A stretch of 64,000 nt of DNA from an uncultured Bacilli bacterium. Its GTDB lineage: Bacteria; Bacillota_I; Bacilli_A; RF39; UBA660. Where the stretch lies: contig CAJUKB010000003.1 in the NCBI GenBank assembly GCA_910587325.1, forward strand, positions 32,435-96,434. Direction: 5' to 3'. The notes under the pieces are model-generated. The model was not told the origin of the DNA. It was given only the letters and a program-made list of their open reading frames with translations, and ran no database searches. Positions 52,676 to 61,426 of the stretch are shown here, in pieces; the stretch's first letter is position 1; each line of letters begins with the position of its first letter. The position numbers were made by a program, and so were the translations under genes.

Positions 52676-53860
52676 ATGAAGAAAAATGGTTTTACAATTG
52701 TAGAGTTATTAGCATCCATTACTATCTTAGCTATTATAATGACTTTGGGAATAGTTTGTGTCAATATTGTTTCTGCAAGAATCTTACAATCGAATTATGA
52801 AAATAAAAAAAGCTTCATTGAGTTAAAAGCGGCAGAGTATGCAAGCGACACAGGATTTTTATACACTAATGTAGACAACCTGGTTAAGGAAGGATATCTT
52901 TCTGCAGATGATAAAAACGATAATGTAGTTAATCCTGTGACTAAAGAATCTATGAATTGTTTTATTGTACAAATTCATAATGAAAACGATAATTTATATG
53001 GAACATTAACAGAGGAAGAAGAATGCAATAATGATAATATTTTACAAACAAATATGCATTTAGGAATTAATGTCATAAAAGAAAGTGATTTTTTTAGAGT
53101 TAATGATATATGGACAAATGAAAATGTTACGCTCGAAGTGTATTTTAAAGATTTAGATGTAGCAGAAAGTGACGTTGAAAAAATCATTTGGGAAACAAAT
53201 GCTTTTAAAGAAGAAAGAGATGTTGCAAATGACTTTCGAACCAAAAATAAATATTTTGTAGATGTTTCTCAAGTTGTAGATACAACTTATTATGTAGAAG
53301 TGATTTTAAAAGATAAAACGACTTATTATGCTAAAACAACAGTAAAAATTGATAAACAAAATCCAATTATTTATGACGATGAAATTAAAGTTTCTTTAAA
53401 AGGTAACCTAATGGACAGAGAAAGTATTTTAAAAGTATCTGTTTCTGATACAAACGGTTCAGGTATTGGAGGTTACTACGTTGGAGAAAATCCAAATTGT
53501 AAAGATGTAAATTATGTTGATTTGGATGATAATTATTTTGAAGTTCCTATTACAAATAAAATTTATTATATTTGTGTGCAAGATAAAGTAGGAAATTTGT
53601 CTGAAAATATGAGTACAAAAAAAGTAGACCTTGTAAATTTAGTACCTCCAAGTATTCAGAATCGTTCTGATAATTTAGTATTAGGTACAGAAACGTACGA
53701 TTTTAAAAATAACGTAGATGCTTCATTTGGCATTTTTGAAGGTACAATCAGTTGTAATCCAACGATTAGTAAAAAGAATGGAACTTATGATGTTACTTGT
53801 ACCGCTTTAAGTGATAATGGTTTATCTTCTACTAGTACATTTCATGTACATCATTCTTAA
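52676..53860 (+). CDS. Large prepilin-type protein with Ig-like C-terminal region
   Basis: The class III signal K-K-N-G|F-T-I-V-E-L-L-A is followed by a hydrophobic helix, so the protein should be cut by prepilin peptidase and enter a type IV pilus or pseudopilus. At 394 residues it is much longer than common pseudopilins. The C-terminal half has repeated beta-rich segments with phrases such as V-S-D-T-N-G-S-G-I-G-G-Y-Y-V that resemble bacterial Ig-like domains. Cysteines are paired in the ectodomain. It lies next to the phase-variable surface locus. Confidence 0.8.
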   Translation: MKKNGFTIVELLASITILAIIMTLGIVCVNIVSARILQSNYENKKSFIELKAAEYASDTGFLYTNVDNLVKEGYLSADDKNDNVVNPVTKESMNCFIVQIHNENDNLYGTLTEEEECNNDNILQTNMHLGINVIKESDFFRVNDIWTNENVTLEVYFKDLDVAESDVEKIIWETNAFKEERDVANDFRTKNKYFVDVSQVVDTTYYVEVILKDKTTYYAKTTVKIDKQNPIIYDDEIKVSLKGNLMDRESILKVSVSDTNGSGIGGYYVGENPNCKDVNYVDLDDNYFEVPITNKIYYICVQDKVGNLSENMSTKKVDLVNLVPPSIQNRSDNLVLGTETYDFKNNVDASFGIFEGTISCNPTISKKNGTYDVTCTALSDNGLSSTSTFHVHHS

Positions 53861-53902
53861 AAAAGATTAGCAAAAATTGGTTGTAAAAAAATGTAAAGAA
53901 CA

Positions 53903-53931
53903 TTTACTTTTTTTTTGGAAATCGTTATAAT
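53903..53931 (+). promoter_or_regulatory. lon promoter
   Basis: TTTACT at 53903-53908 and TATAAT at 53926-53931, 17 bases apart. No CIRCE element is seen here. Confidence 0.6.
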
Positions 53932-53961
53932 AAAGAACATCAATTTAAGGGAGATGAAGAC

Positions 53962-56268
53962 ATGAAAAATACCTTGCCGGTCCTACTACTTAAAAACTTA
54001 CTTCTGCTCCCTAATCAAGAAGTAAAACTTGAGCTTACAAACGATTTAAGCCGTGAAGTTGTCTTACTTTCTAGTAATACTTATCATAATGAACTTATTG
54101 TTATGCCTCTAAAAGATCAAATGGAAGAAATGCCAGAGGTAAGTGATTTACCTGAAGTTGCTATTATTGCCAAAGTAAAAAGTAAAATCACTTTACCTAA
54201 TGGAAACTTAAGAGTAACTTTACGTGGACTTTTTAGAGCAAATGTAAAAAAACTATCTAATAATCAAGAAAAAGAAGATATTTTAGAGTGCCAATATGAA
54301 AAGATGATGATTCCAAAATTTTCTGAAACCGAAGCCTTAGCGATTAAAAGAAAAGTGGAAACTATGCTAAAAGAATATGTAAGTAGTGATGGTATTTCGA
54401 ATAGTATTTTAAATGTTGTAAAAGAGGCAAAAGACTTAAATAAAGTAACAGATTTGGTTGCAACATTTTTGCCAATTTCTTTTGCGCGCAAACTTTCTTA
54501 TATTGAAGAAATTAATCCTATTGTAAGAGGAAATTATTTAATAGCTGATTTACAATTAGAATTAGAAATTATCCGTTTAGACCAAAAACTAGAAGAAAAG
54601 TTACAATTAAGTTTAGAAGAAAGCCAAAAAGAATATATTTTAAAAGAAAAATTACGTGAAATAGAAGAAGAACTAGGGGATGTACATTCTAAATATGAAG
54701 AAATCAATCAGTATGAAAATACTTTAGATAGTTTAGAAATTGAAAACTCGAATATAGCACAAAAAATAAAGTCCGAAATAAAAAAATTAAAACTAATGAG
54801 TGATGTGAGTCCTGAAATTGCAAGTGTTCGTAATTATTTGGATTGGATGCTTGCTTTACCTTGGAATCATTATTCGAAAGAAGAAACAGATTTAATACTT
54901 ATTCAAAAAAGCTTAGATAAGACCCATTTTGGAATGGAGAGTGTCAAAGAAAAAATTTTAGAATACATTGCTGCTAAAAATAGATGCCAAAATGTCAATA
55001 GTCCTATTTTGTGTTTAGTGGGACCCTCAGGAGTAGGAAAAACAACTCTTGCCAAATCAATTGCGCAAAGTCTAAACAAAGAATTTTATAAAATTAGTGT
55101 TGGAGGACTTAATGATAGTACAGTTTTAAATGGGCACAGAAGAACGTATCTTGGGGCTAGTCCTGGTAAGATAATTGAAGGATTAAAAAAGTGTGGTACA
55201 AAAAATCCGGTTTTCCTTATAGATGAAGTAGATAAGATGGTTAAAGATTACAAAGGAGACCCAGCGAGTACGCTTTTGGATATTTTAGACAAAACCCAAA
55301 ACAAAATGTTTGTAGACAATTACATAGAAGAGGAATTCGACTTATCGGATGTCTTATTTATTCTAACCGCCAATTATAAAGAAGAAATTCCTTATGAACT
55401 TTATGATAGATTAGAAGTAGTACAACTTTCTAGCTATACGCTTTTGGAAAAAATGGGAATTGCCAAAAAATATATTCTTCCTAAACTTTATGTAGAGCAT
55501 AATATAACTTCTAAAAATATTAGATTTTCAGAGAGTATTTTAAAAGAGATTATTCTTCATTATACAAAAGAAGCAGGAGTACGTGACTTAGAAAGAACGC
55601 TACAAAGTATTATTAGAAAAATGATTGTCAAAAATGCTTTAGACAATGAAAAAATAACACAGGAAATATTGTTAGAACTTCTTGGCCCTAGTAAATATGT
55701 ACAAAATAATTTGCTATATCAAAATACTTCTGGAATTGTAAATGCTCTTGCCATACATGCAAGTGGTGGAATTGTCATGCCCATTGAAACTTGCTTTTAT
55801 GAGGGATGCGGAAAAGTAAAAGTCACTGGACTTGCAGAAAAAGTGATGGATGAAAGTATTAGTGTTGCTTTAAGTTATATCATAAGCAATAAAGATAAAT
55901 TTCAGTTGAATGATTATGATTTCAAAATGAAAGATTTACATATCCATCTTTTGGATGCTGGAGTTAAAAAAGATGGACCGAGTGCTGGAATTGCTATTAC
56001 AACAGCGATTATTAGTCTTGCAAGAAACGACTATGTTTCAAGCGATATTGCTATGAGTGGAGAAATTACTTTAAATGGTTTTGTTAGAAGAGTGGGGGGC
56101 ATAAAAGATAAACTAGTTGGTGCTTTTAACGCAGGAATGAAAAAAGTCTTTATTCCAAAAGAAAACCATAATGATTTAGTAAGCGTTCCTAGTGAAGTTT
56201 TAGAAAAACTTGAAATAGTAGAAGTAGAAAATTACGAAGAAATTTATAGTGAATTATTTAGAAAGTAA
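53962..56268 (+). CDS. lon: ATP-dependent protease Lon
   Basis: The 768-residue protein has the N-terminal LON substrate domain, a coiled region, an AAA+ module with Walker A G-P-S-G-V-G-K-T-T near residue 354 and Walker B V-F-L-I-D-E-V-D, and a C-terminal serine-lysine protease domain with S674 (D-G-P-S-A-G) and K717 (G-G-I-K-D-K). All catalytic residues are present. It degrades misfolded and regulatory proteins. Confidence 0.96.
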   Translation: MKNTLPVLLLKNLLLLPNQEVKLELTNDLSREVVLLSSNTYHNELIVMPLKDQMEEMPEVSDLPEVAIIAKVKSKITLPNGNLRVTLRGLFRANVKKLSNNQEKEDILECQYEKMMIPKFSETEALAIKRKVETMLKEYVSSDGISNSILNVVKEAKDLNKVTDLVATFLPISFARKLSYIEEINPIVRGNYLIADLQLELEIIRLDQKLEEKLQLSLEESQKEYILKEKLREIEEELGDVHSKYEEINQYENTLDSLEIENSNIAQKIKSEIKKLKLMSDVSPEIASVRNYLDWMLALPWNHYSKEETDLILIQKSLDKTHFGMESVKEKILEYIAAKNRCQNVNSPILCLVGPSGVGKTTLAKSIAQSLNKEFYKISVGGLNDSTVLNGHRRTYLGASPGKIIEGLKKCGTKNPVFLIDEVDKMVKDYKGDPASTLLDILDKTQNKMFVDNYIEEEFDLSDVLFILTANYKEEIPYELYDRLEVVQLSSYTLLEKMGIAKKYILPKLYVEHNITSKNIRFSESILKEIILHYTKEAGVRDLERTLQSIIRKMIVKNALDNEKITQEILLELLGPSKYVQNNLLYQNTSGIVNALAIHASGGIVMPIETCFYEGCGKVKVTGLAEKVMDESISVALSYIISNKDKFQLNDYDFKMKDLHIHLLDAGVKKDGPSAGIAITTAIISLARNDYVSSDIAMSGEITLNGFVRRVGGIKDKLVGAFNAGMKKVFIPKENHNDLVSVPSEVLEKLEIVEVENYEEIYSELFRK

Positions 56269-56276
56269 GTGTTATT

Positions 56277-57020
56277 ATGTCGAAAACAACCCTTTACATA
56301 GCAACTCATAAATTATTTATTCCTCCAAAGATTTTCTGTTATAAGCCAATAGCTATTGGTAAAAAACAAAATTGGCTCCCTTATTTAAAAGACAATTATG
56401 GAAAAAATATTGCAGAAAAAAATCCATATTATTGTGAATTAACTGCCCTTTATTGGATATGGAAAAATGATTGTAGCGAGTATGTTGGTCTTATGCATTT
56501 TCATCGTTATTTTTATGATGACAAGTATATAACAAAAAGCGAAATCAATATTTTACTAGAAAAATATGACATGATTGTTCCAACACCTATTCTTTTTGAT
56601 TGTAATATTTATGAACAATATAAAAGTGTACATTATGTAAAGGATTTAGAATTGGCTTGCCAAGAAATACTAAAAAGAGATAATACGTATAAAAAAGCAA
56701 TAGAACAAACGTTAAATCAACATAAATTTTATATAGGCAATATGTTTATAACTTCAAGAGATATACTAGAAGAATATTTAGACTTTTTATTTCCCATTCT
56801 GTTTAATTTAGAGCAAAAAATTCCTTATTTACAGTATTCTATTTATAACAAACGAGTATTTGGTTTTTTAGCAGAACGTATTTTTAATATTTATGTAAGA
56901 AAAAACAATTTACATTTGAAAGAATATCCTATAAAAGATACTTTATCTATGGAGGAACAAAACTTAAAAAGGGAAAGAATTTTGAAGTCTTTAGATTTTG
57001 ATAATCAACAAGGACGTTAA
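56277..57020 (+). CDS. DUF4422 protein, glycan-biosynthesis associated
   Basis: The 247-residue protein matches the DUF4422 family: an N-terminal I-A-T-H-K, then N-P-Y-Y-C-E-L-T-A-L-Y-W-I-W-K-N and Y-V-G-L-M-H-F-H-R-Y-F. Such proteins are often found in capsule and exopolysaccharide loci and are probably glycosyltransferases, although here no other glycan gene is adjacent. It starts 8 bases after lon. Confidence 0.8.
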   Translation: MSKTTLYIATHKLFIPPKIFCYKPIAIGKKQNWLPYLKDNYGKNIAEKNPYYCELTALYWIWKNDCSEYVGLMHFHRYFYDDKYITKSEINILLEKYDMIVPTPILFDCNIYEQYKSVHYVKDLELACQEILKRDNTYKKAIEQTLNQHKFYIGNMFITSRDILEEYLDFLFPILFNLEQKIPYLQYSIYNKRVFGFLAERIFNIYVRKNNLHLKEYPIKDTLSMEEQNLKRERILKSLDFDNQQGR

Positions 57021-57100
57021 ATTGAAAAGATTTATTATTTAAAATATTTCATAAAACAAGAAACCTTTTCATACACTTAAAATAAGAAAGGGTTGGTTAG

Positions 57101-57772
57101 ATGAAAAGTATAGTACCATATACAAAAGATATTACTTTTAATACAAGAATAGCAGAAATTTGTAGTATTTCTTTAGAACATGAACTAAATATTACGGAAA
57201 CAGAAGTAGAAGGAAATTTTATTATTTCTGGAGAGTATAAGAGCCATGAAGTAAGTGTTAACAAAGAAAAGTTCGAGTATAAACTTCCTTTTGCATTGGA
57301 AGTAACAGAAGATATTGTGTGTGATTCGATTGATTTTGAAATTACAGACTTTACCTATGAAGTTATTGATGATACATCTTTAAGAGTAAATATTGAGTTT
57401 TGTGTTACAGCAGATGAAATGGAAAAAGAAGAGAAAATAGAAGAAGTGGAAGAAATAACAGATGATTTATCTTCAGAAAGAGAAGAAGTGCGTGAATCCG
57501 TAATAGAAGAAATTAATAGTTTATTTCCGGATACGGAAGAATTAAGTGAAGAACAACGTTTAGATGAAGATAGCGAAAATATTATTTTAAGTTCTATGGA
57601 AGAAAAAGAAAGCGAATTTGCGACTTATCATATTCATATTGTGGGAAGTGAAGATACGATTGAAACCATTTGTGCACAATATAGTACAGATGTAACTACC
57701 TTAAAAGAATACAATAATTTAGAAAGTGTTGCTATTGGAGATAAATTAATAATTCCTTGGTTAGATGAATAA
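57101..57772 (+). CDS. SpoVID-like protein with C-terminal LysM domain
   Basis: The N-terminal part (about 1-105), with E-I-C-S-I-S-L-E-H-E-L-N-I and F-E-Y-K-L-P-F-A-L-E-V, is like the SpoVID N-terminal domain; then comes a long acidic linker and a LysM domain (about 177-221: Y-H-I-H-I-V-G-S-E-D-T-I-E-T-I...L-I-I-P-W). SpoVID organises spore coat encasement in Bacillus, and ysxE follows it there as its relative does here. No signal peptide is present, as expected for a mother-cell protein. Confidence 0.7.
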   Translation: MKSIVPYTKDITFNTRIAEICSISLEHELNITETEVEGNFIISGEYKSHEVSVNKEKFEYKLPFALEVTEDIVCDSIDFEITDFTYEVIDDTSLRVNIEFCVTADEMEKEEKIEEVEEITDDLSSEREEVRESVIEEINSLFPDTEELSEEQRLDEDSENIILSSMEEKESEFATYHIHIVGSEDTIETICAQYSTDVTTLKEYNNLESVAIGDKLIIPWLDE

Positions 57773-58661
57773 GTCCCTTGAAGTTCTAAAAAAAATATAC
57801 AAACCATATCGCTATACTATTTTAGGGAATGCCGTTGTCCTTAATACAACTTCTGGAGATTTTGTAGTTAAAGAAAAACGGGAAAAAGATATAAAAGAGT
57901 TATATGCGTATTTAAAAAGTCGTAATTTTACTTCTTTTCCTAAATTGATTGAGGATTCTAGAAGTGATGTAAATGTCTATGAATACATTGAAGGCGTTTC
58001 AATGCCCAAGGAACAAAAGGCGTTGGATTTAATTGATGTGATTGCTAATTTACATAGTAAGACTACTTTTTATAAAACAGTTACTGTAGATGATTTTAAA
58101 GCCATTTATGATAATATTAAAAACAATATAGTGTATTTAGTGCAGGATTATAATCGGCTTTATGAGGAAATAAAAAAGGAAACATATATGTCTCCTTCTC
58201 ATTATTCATTAATTCGAAATATTTATAAAGTGTTTGCAGCACTTGATTTTGCTAGTCGTGAACTTGATGATTGGTATACACTCGTAAAAGAACAATCAAA
58301 AAAAAGAGTATCTTTAATTCATAATAAATTAAATTTAGACCATTTTATTAAAAGCAATGATGACTATTTAATTAGTTGGGATAATTATCGGACGGATACT
58401 CCTATTATGGATTTGATTACGTTTTACCAAGCGGAATACTTTACCATTCATTTTGATGTGGTATTCTCTAGATATTTAGAAAAAGTAAATTTAAGTGAAG
58501 ATGAAAAGAAACTATTTTTTATCTTGATTTCTATTCCTCCAAAAATAGAATTTACTATGGATGAGTTTAAAGATTGTAAGAAAGTAAGAGAGACTTTAGA
58601 CTACATCTTTATTACCGAAGAATTAGTGCGGCCATATTACGCGGTACAAGAGAAAAATTAA
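57765..58661 (+). CDS. YsxE/CotS-like kinase-fold protein
   Basis: The 298-residue protein has the aminoglycoside-phosphotransferase-like fold of the CotS/YsxE family, with V-V-K-E-K (ATP lysine) and H-N-K-L-N-L-D-H-F and W-D-N-Y-R-T-D-T-P in place of the catalytic loop and the DFG-like segment. It overlaps the SpoVID-like gene by 8 bases, reproducing the spoVID-ysxE pair. It is likely associated with the spore coat; enzymatic activity is unproven. Confidence 0.72.
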   Translation: MNKSLEVLKKIYKPYRYTILGNAVVLNTTSGDFVVKEKREKDIKELYAYLKSRNFTSFPKLIEDSRSDVNVYEYIEGVSMPKEQKALDLIDVIANLHSKTTFYKTVTVDDFKAIYDNIKNNIVYLVQDYNRLYEEIKKETYMSPSHYSLIRNIYKVFAALDFASRELDDWYTLVKEQSKKRVSLIHNKLNLDHFIKSNDDYLISWDNYRTDTPIMDLITFYQAEYFTIHFDVVFSRYLEKVNLSEDEKKLFFILISIPPKIEFTMDEFKDCKKVRETLDYIFITEELVRPYYAVQEKN

Positions 58662-58838
58662 GATAAAAATTTCTAAAAGCAAAACAAAAATATTAAAACG
58701 AAGTGGTAAGATTAAAGTTATTAAAAGTTGGTAAAAAATTAAGATACATAAAGCAAAAATAGCAAGTATGGTAAAGAAACCACCTCCACGATTGTGATTG
58801 CCACAAGGCGGAGGAGGGCAAGGTCTATTGTTATACAT
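58623..58838 (-). CDS. Small membrane protein with Pro/Cys-rich N-terminus
   Basis: On the minus strand an AGGTGA site precedes the ATG at 58838. The 71-residue product starts with M-Y-N-N-R-P-C-P-P-P-P-C-G-N-H and a Gly stretch, then two hydrophobic helices. It resembles YjcZ-like coat peptides in layout. Its 3' end overlaps the end of the YsxE-like gene by 39 bases on the other strand. Confidence 0.55.
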   Translation of the reverse strand: MYNNRPCPPPPCGNHNRGGGFFTILAIFALCILIFYQLLITLILPLRFNIFVLLLEIFILIFLLYRVIWPH

Positions 58839-58912
58839 ATAATCACCTATGGTATTATATGTTTTTTTCTATAATAGGGAACTTATACAACATATGTGTT
58901 TTAATTTTTTTC

Positions 58913-58941
58913 TTGTTAAATGCCTTATTTTACATTATAAT
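58913..58941 (+). promoter_or_regulatory. Promoter of the third surface gene
   Basis: TTGTTA at 58913-58918 and TATAAT at 58936-58941, 17 bases apart. TACA and TGTA flank the -10 box symmetrically and could be part of an operator. Confidence 0.7.
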
Positions 58942-58969
58942 TGTAGTAGAAAATAGATGGAGGAAAAGT

Positions 58970-60508
58970 ATGAAAAAGAAAAAACAAGACCTCCCAACTT
59001 CAGGAAGTATTCTGGGAGAAGGGTTATTAGAAAATAAAAAGAAAACCCTAGGGAGAACTGAAAAGAAAATACTAATTGTAAGTGCTGTAGGCATATTACT
59101 AACATTAATAATAGGAGCAAGTTATGCGTATATAGCATACACAACAAGACAAGAAGGAATCAATGTACTTGAAACCGATTGTATTAATGTTACAATGGAA
59201 GAACTAACAAACGAAATCCGTTTAACAAATGCATACCCAATAACAGATGAAGTAGGAAGTAATTTAAAACCATTTCGTTTTAAATTAACCAATACCTGCG
59301 GAGTAGGAGTAGACTATAACATCAACTTAGAAGTGATGGAAATAGAAAATAGAATAGCTGCAAAGAATATAGCAGTAAAAGTAGATGGAAATGCCAAAAG
59401 CATCTTAAGCAACAATCCAGAAGCAACCCCAACGTATCAAGAAAGTGATTATACAGCAGTAGAGAGTTATACCACCTATAGTGGAAGTATAAAACCATAT
59501 GAAAGCGTAGAGCATGAGGTGCGAATCTGGTTAGATGAAAGTGCAGGAAATGACTCACAAAACGGGAAATTCTATAGTAAAGTAGTGATAGAAGCAAGAC
59601 AAAATCAAATGGCAACGTCTAATCCAATAGATTATGATGCAGTACAAATAGGAGATTATGTAGCATATACACCAAGTAAAAAAAATTTTCTAGTTACCCA
59701 GGAAATGACAGGCTGTAGTGGAACACAAAATCCAGAAAATGGTGACTATAATCTAACGTGTAATCAAAATCAAAGTATTAATCCAAGTGAACTCAATTTA
59801 TGGCGAGTAATAAGAAAGAATGATAGTGATAGAACAATAGAAATAGTAAGTGAAAATGTATCGAGCAACGATATATATTTCGAAGGTCAAAAAAGCTTTG
59901 TTAATTTTATATATGGATTAAACCAAATAGCTGCCTCTTATGAAACAGATGGTATCACAAAAGGTTCAAGGCATATGGGATATGATAGTACAAAAGCAAC
60001 AGAAACATTGAATAATATAAAAAATCTTTGGGCAAATAGCGCACCTTGGACAACTAACACGAATAGTACTAATAGTCCAAAAGGAAGTGATAGAGAAATA
60101 CAGGGTGGAGGAGACTACGGATTTAATACAGATATAGAATTAGTAAGTATAGCATATGGAGGCAGTGGAAGTTGTGAACAACAAGTTAGCTGTCCAAGCT
60201 TAATGGCTAAAAAAATAAATTCAGATGGGACAGAGGGAGATTATGGTAGCTATTGGGTTGCCTCTCGAGCATATCATTACTATGACAATTACTATGGTAG
60301 TCCGAGATGGGATCATATGGCACGCTTTTTTGGTTATAGTAATAATAAAGATAAATTGGCTACAACTATATTGCTGATTAAAACGAGCGCGGGATGGCGA
60401 TTTGCCTCGCAGGGGCATTCTGTTCGACCAATAGTGATTTTGCTTCCTAAAATAGGTGCTGAATTAGGAACAAAGAATGGTAAAAATCTTTGGACAATAA
60501 GTCAATAA
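58970..60508 (+). CDS. Exported surface protein with DUF6273-like C-terminal domain
   Basis: The 512-residue protein has a cytoplasmic tail of about 40 residues, a membrane helix ending G-A-S-Y-A-Y (SipW-type signal or anchor) and the TasA/camelysin-like region with two cysteines, to about residue 213. The C-terminal domain has the S-Y-W-V-A-S-R ... S-V-R-P-I-V-I-L pattern of DUF6273-type proteins common in gut Bacillota. The N-terminal cassette is nearly identical to that of the gene at 51012, but here the G tract is interrupted and the frame is open, so this copy is on. Start: ATG at 58970 after GGAGG; the frame is open further upstream, but the promoter lies there. Confidence 0.82.
   Translation: MKKKKQDLPTSGSILGEGLLENKKKTLGRTEKKILIVSAVGILLTLIIGASYAYIAYTTRQEGINVLETDCINVTMEELTNEIRLTNAYPITDEVGSNLKPFRFKLTNTCGVGVDYNINLEVMEIENRIAAKNIAVKVDGNAKSILSNNPEATPTYQESDYTAVESYTTYSGSIKPYESVEHEVRIWLDESAGNDSQNGKFYSKVVIEARQNQMATSNPIDYDAVQIGDYVAYTPSKKNFLVTQEMTGCSGTQNPENGDYNLTCNQNQSINPSELNLWRVIRKNDSDRTIEIVSENVSSNDIYFEGQKSFVNFIYGLNQIAASYETDGITKGSRHMGYDSTKATETLNNIKNLWANSAPWTTNTNSTNSPKGSDREIQGGGDYGFNTDIELVSIAYGGSGSCEQQVSCPSLMAKKINSDGTEGDYGSYWVASRAYHYYDNYYGSPRWDHMARFFGYSNNKDKLATTILLIKTSAGWRFASQGHSVRPIVILLPKIGAELGTKNGKNLWTISQ
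59035..59608 (+). repeat. Conserved surface-protein cassette, copy 2
   Basis: Partner of 51078-51651, one difference in 574 bases. Confidence 0.9.
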
Positions 60509-60539
60509 TAAAATCTAGAGAAACTATATAGAATTAATA

Positions 60540-60755
60540 ATGAATAATATCAATTTAAAATCAATTAGAAAGAAATGCGGTCTTAAACAATGCGATTTAG
60601 CAGAGGCTATGGGAATAACGCAACAACAGTATTCAAGATATGAAACAGGAACAAATAAAATTCCGTTAGAAATATTCATAAGAATGCTTAATGTTTGCGA
60701 ATGTAAATGTTTTATTCAAATTAAAGAACAACAATATGAATTTAAAAATATATAA
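60540..60755 (+). CDS. Small XRE regulator following the third surface gene
   Basis: A 71-residue helix-turn-helix protein (KQCDLAEAMGITQQQYSRYET, G-T-N-K-I-P-L-E-I-F), very close to the one at 52379 in its recognition region. It lies 31 bases after the surface gene, so it is co-transcribed but not overlapping. A terminator overlaps its stop codon. Confidence 0.85.
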   Translation: MNNINLKSIRKKCGLKQCDLAEAMGITQQQYSRYETGTNKIPLEIFIRMLNVCECKCFIQIKEQQYEFKNI

Positions 60756-60786
60756 AACGACATTTTTCTTGTCGTTTTCTCTTTTG
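60754..60786 (+). terminator. Intrinsic terminator after the third surface locus
   Basis: AAAACGACA (60754-60762) pairs perfectly with TGTCGTTTT (60770-60778), then a T-rich tail. Confidence 0.8.
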
Positions 60787-60795
60787 AAATGAAAC

Positions 60796-60824
60796 TTTAC
60801 AAAAGCCCTTTATTTTACTATAAT
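60796..60824 (+). promoter_or_regulatory. Promoter of the pseudopilin pair
   Basis: TTTACA at 60796-60801 and TATAAT at 60819-60824, 17 bases apart. Confidence 0.65.
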
Positions 60825-60847
60825 GAATACAATAGGATGTGGCGCAA

Positions 60848-61426
60848 GTGAAGAAAAAAAAGGGATTTGTTTTTGTGGAAACTTTGATTGTTGTGGCTGT
60901 TTTGACAGCATCTTTGCTTATGCTTTATTCTACGTATAGTGCTTTAATTCGTAAAGAAAAGACAAGAATTAAATACAATGATTCTGTTTATTTATATCGA
61001 ACTTATTATTTAGAAAAGTTTTTTCGTAATTTTCGTTTGGATATGGTAAGTATGAGTTTAAATAAAGAGGATAATACTAAACCGCTTTCTATTTTAACAA
61101 GCTTTGGATGTACAAGTAGTATTTTTATAAATGAAGAGGATAATAAAGGTTTATGTGAGAATTTAGTGGAAGAGTTACATATTCATAATATGTATTTAAC
61201 TTATAATGATTTAAGTGCCTTGCAAAATTGTAAAAGTACGAGTGGGGTATGTGAGGCACTTGTACAAGTAAACGATACAGCAGCGGCTTATTTAAAAACA
61301 ATAGGTGGAGAAGGTACAAGTGGTTATCGGATTATTATTGAATATGCTGAAAACAAATCCGGAGAAAGATGCGTAGGAGAGGATTGCGTTTATTATTATT
61401 CTACCTTAAGTTTGGGGGAAATCTAA
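60848..61426 (+). CDS. Pseudopilin-like protein 1
   Basis: The start is GTG at 60848, 8 bases after AGGATG; another GTG at 60839 overlaps that site. The product (192 residues) begins V-K-K-K-K-G|F-V-F-V-E-T-L, a prepilin cleavage site with the Glu5, followed by a hydrophobic helix. The ectodomain has several cysteines (V-C-E-A, C-V-G-E-D-C). It overlaps the next pilin gene at TAATG. Confidence 0.75.
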   Translation: MKKKKGFVFVETLIVVAVLTASLLMLYSTYSALIRKEKTRIKYNDSVYLYRTYYLEKFFRNFRLDMVSMSLNKEDNTKPLSILTSFGCTSSIFINEEDNKGLCENLVEELHIHNMYLTYNDLSALQNCKSTSGVCEALVQVNDTAAAYLKTIGGEGTSGYRIIIEYAENKSGERCVGEDCVYYYSTLSLGEI

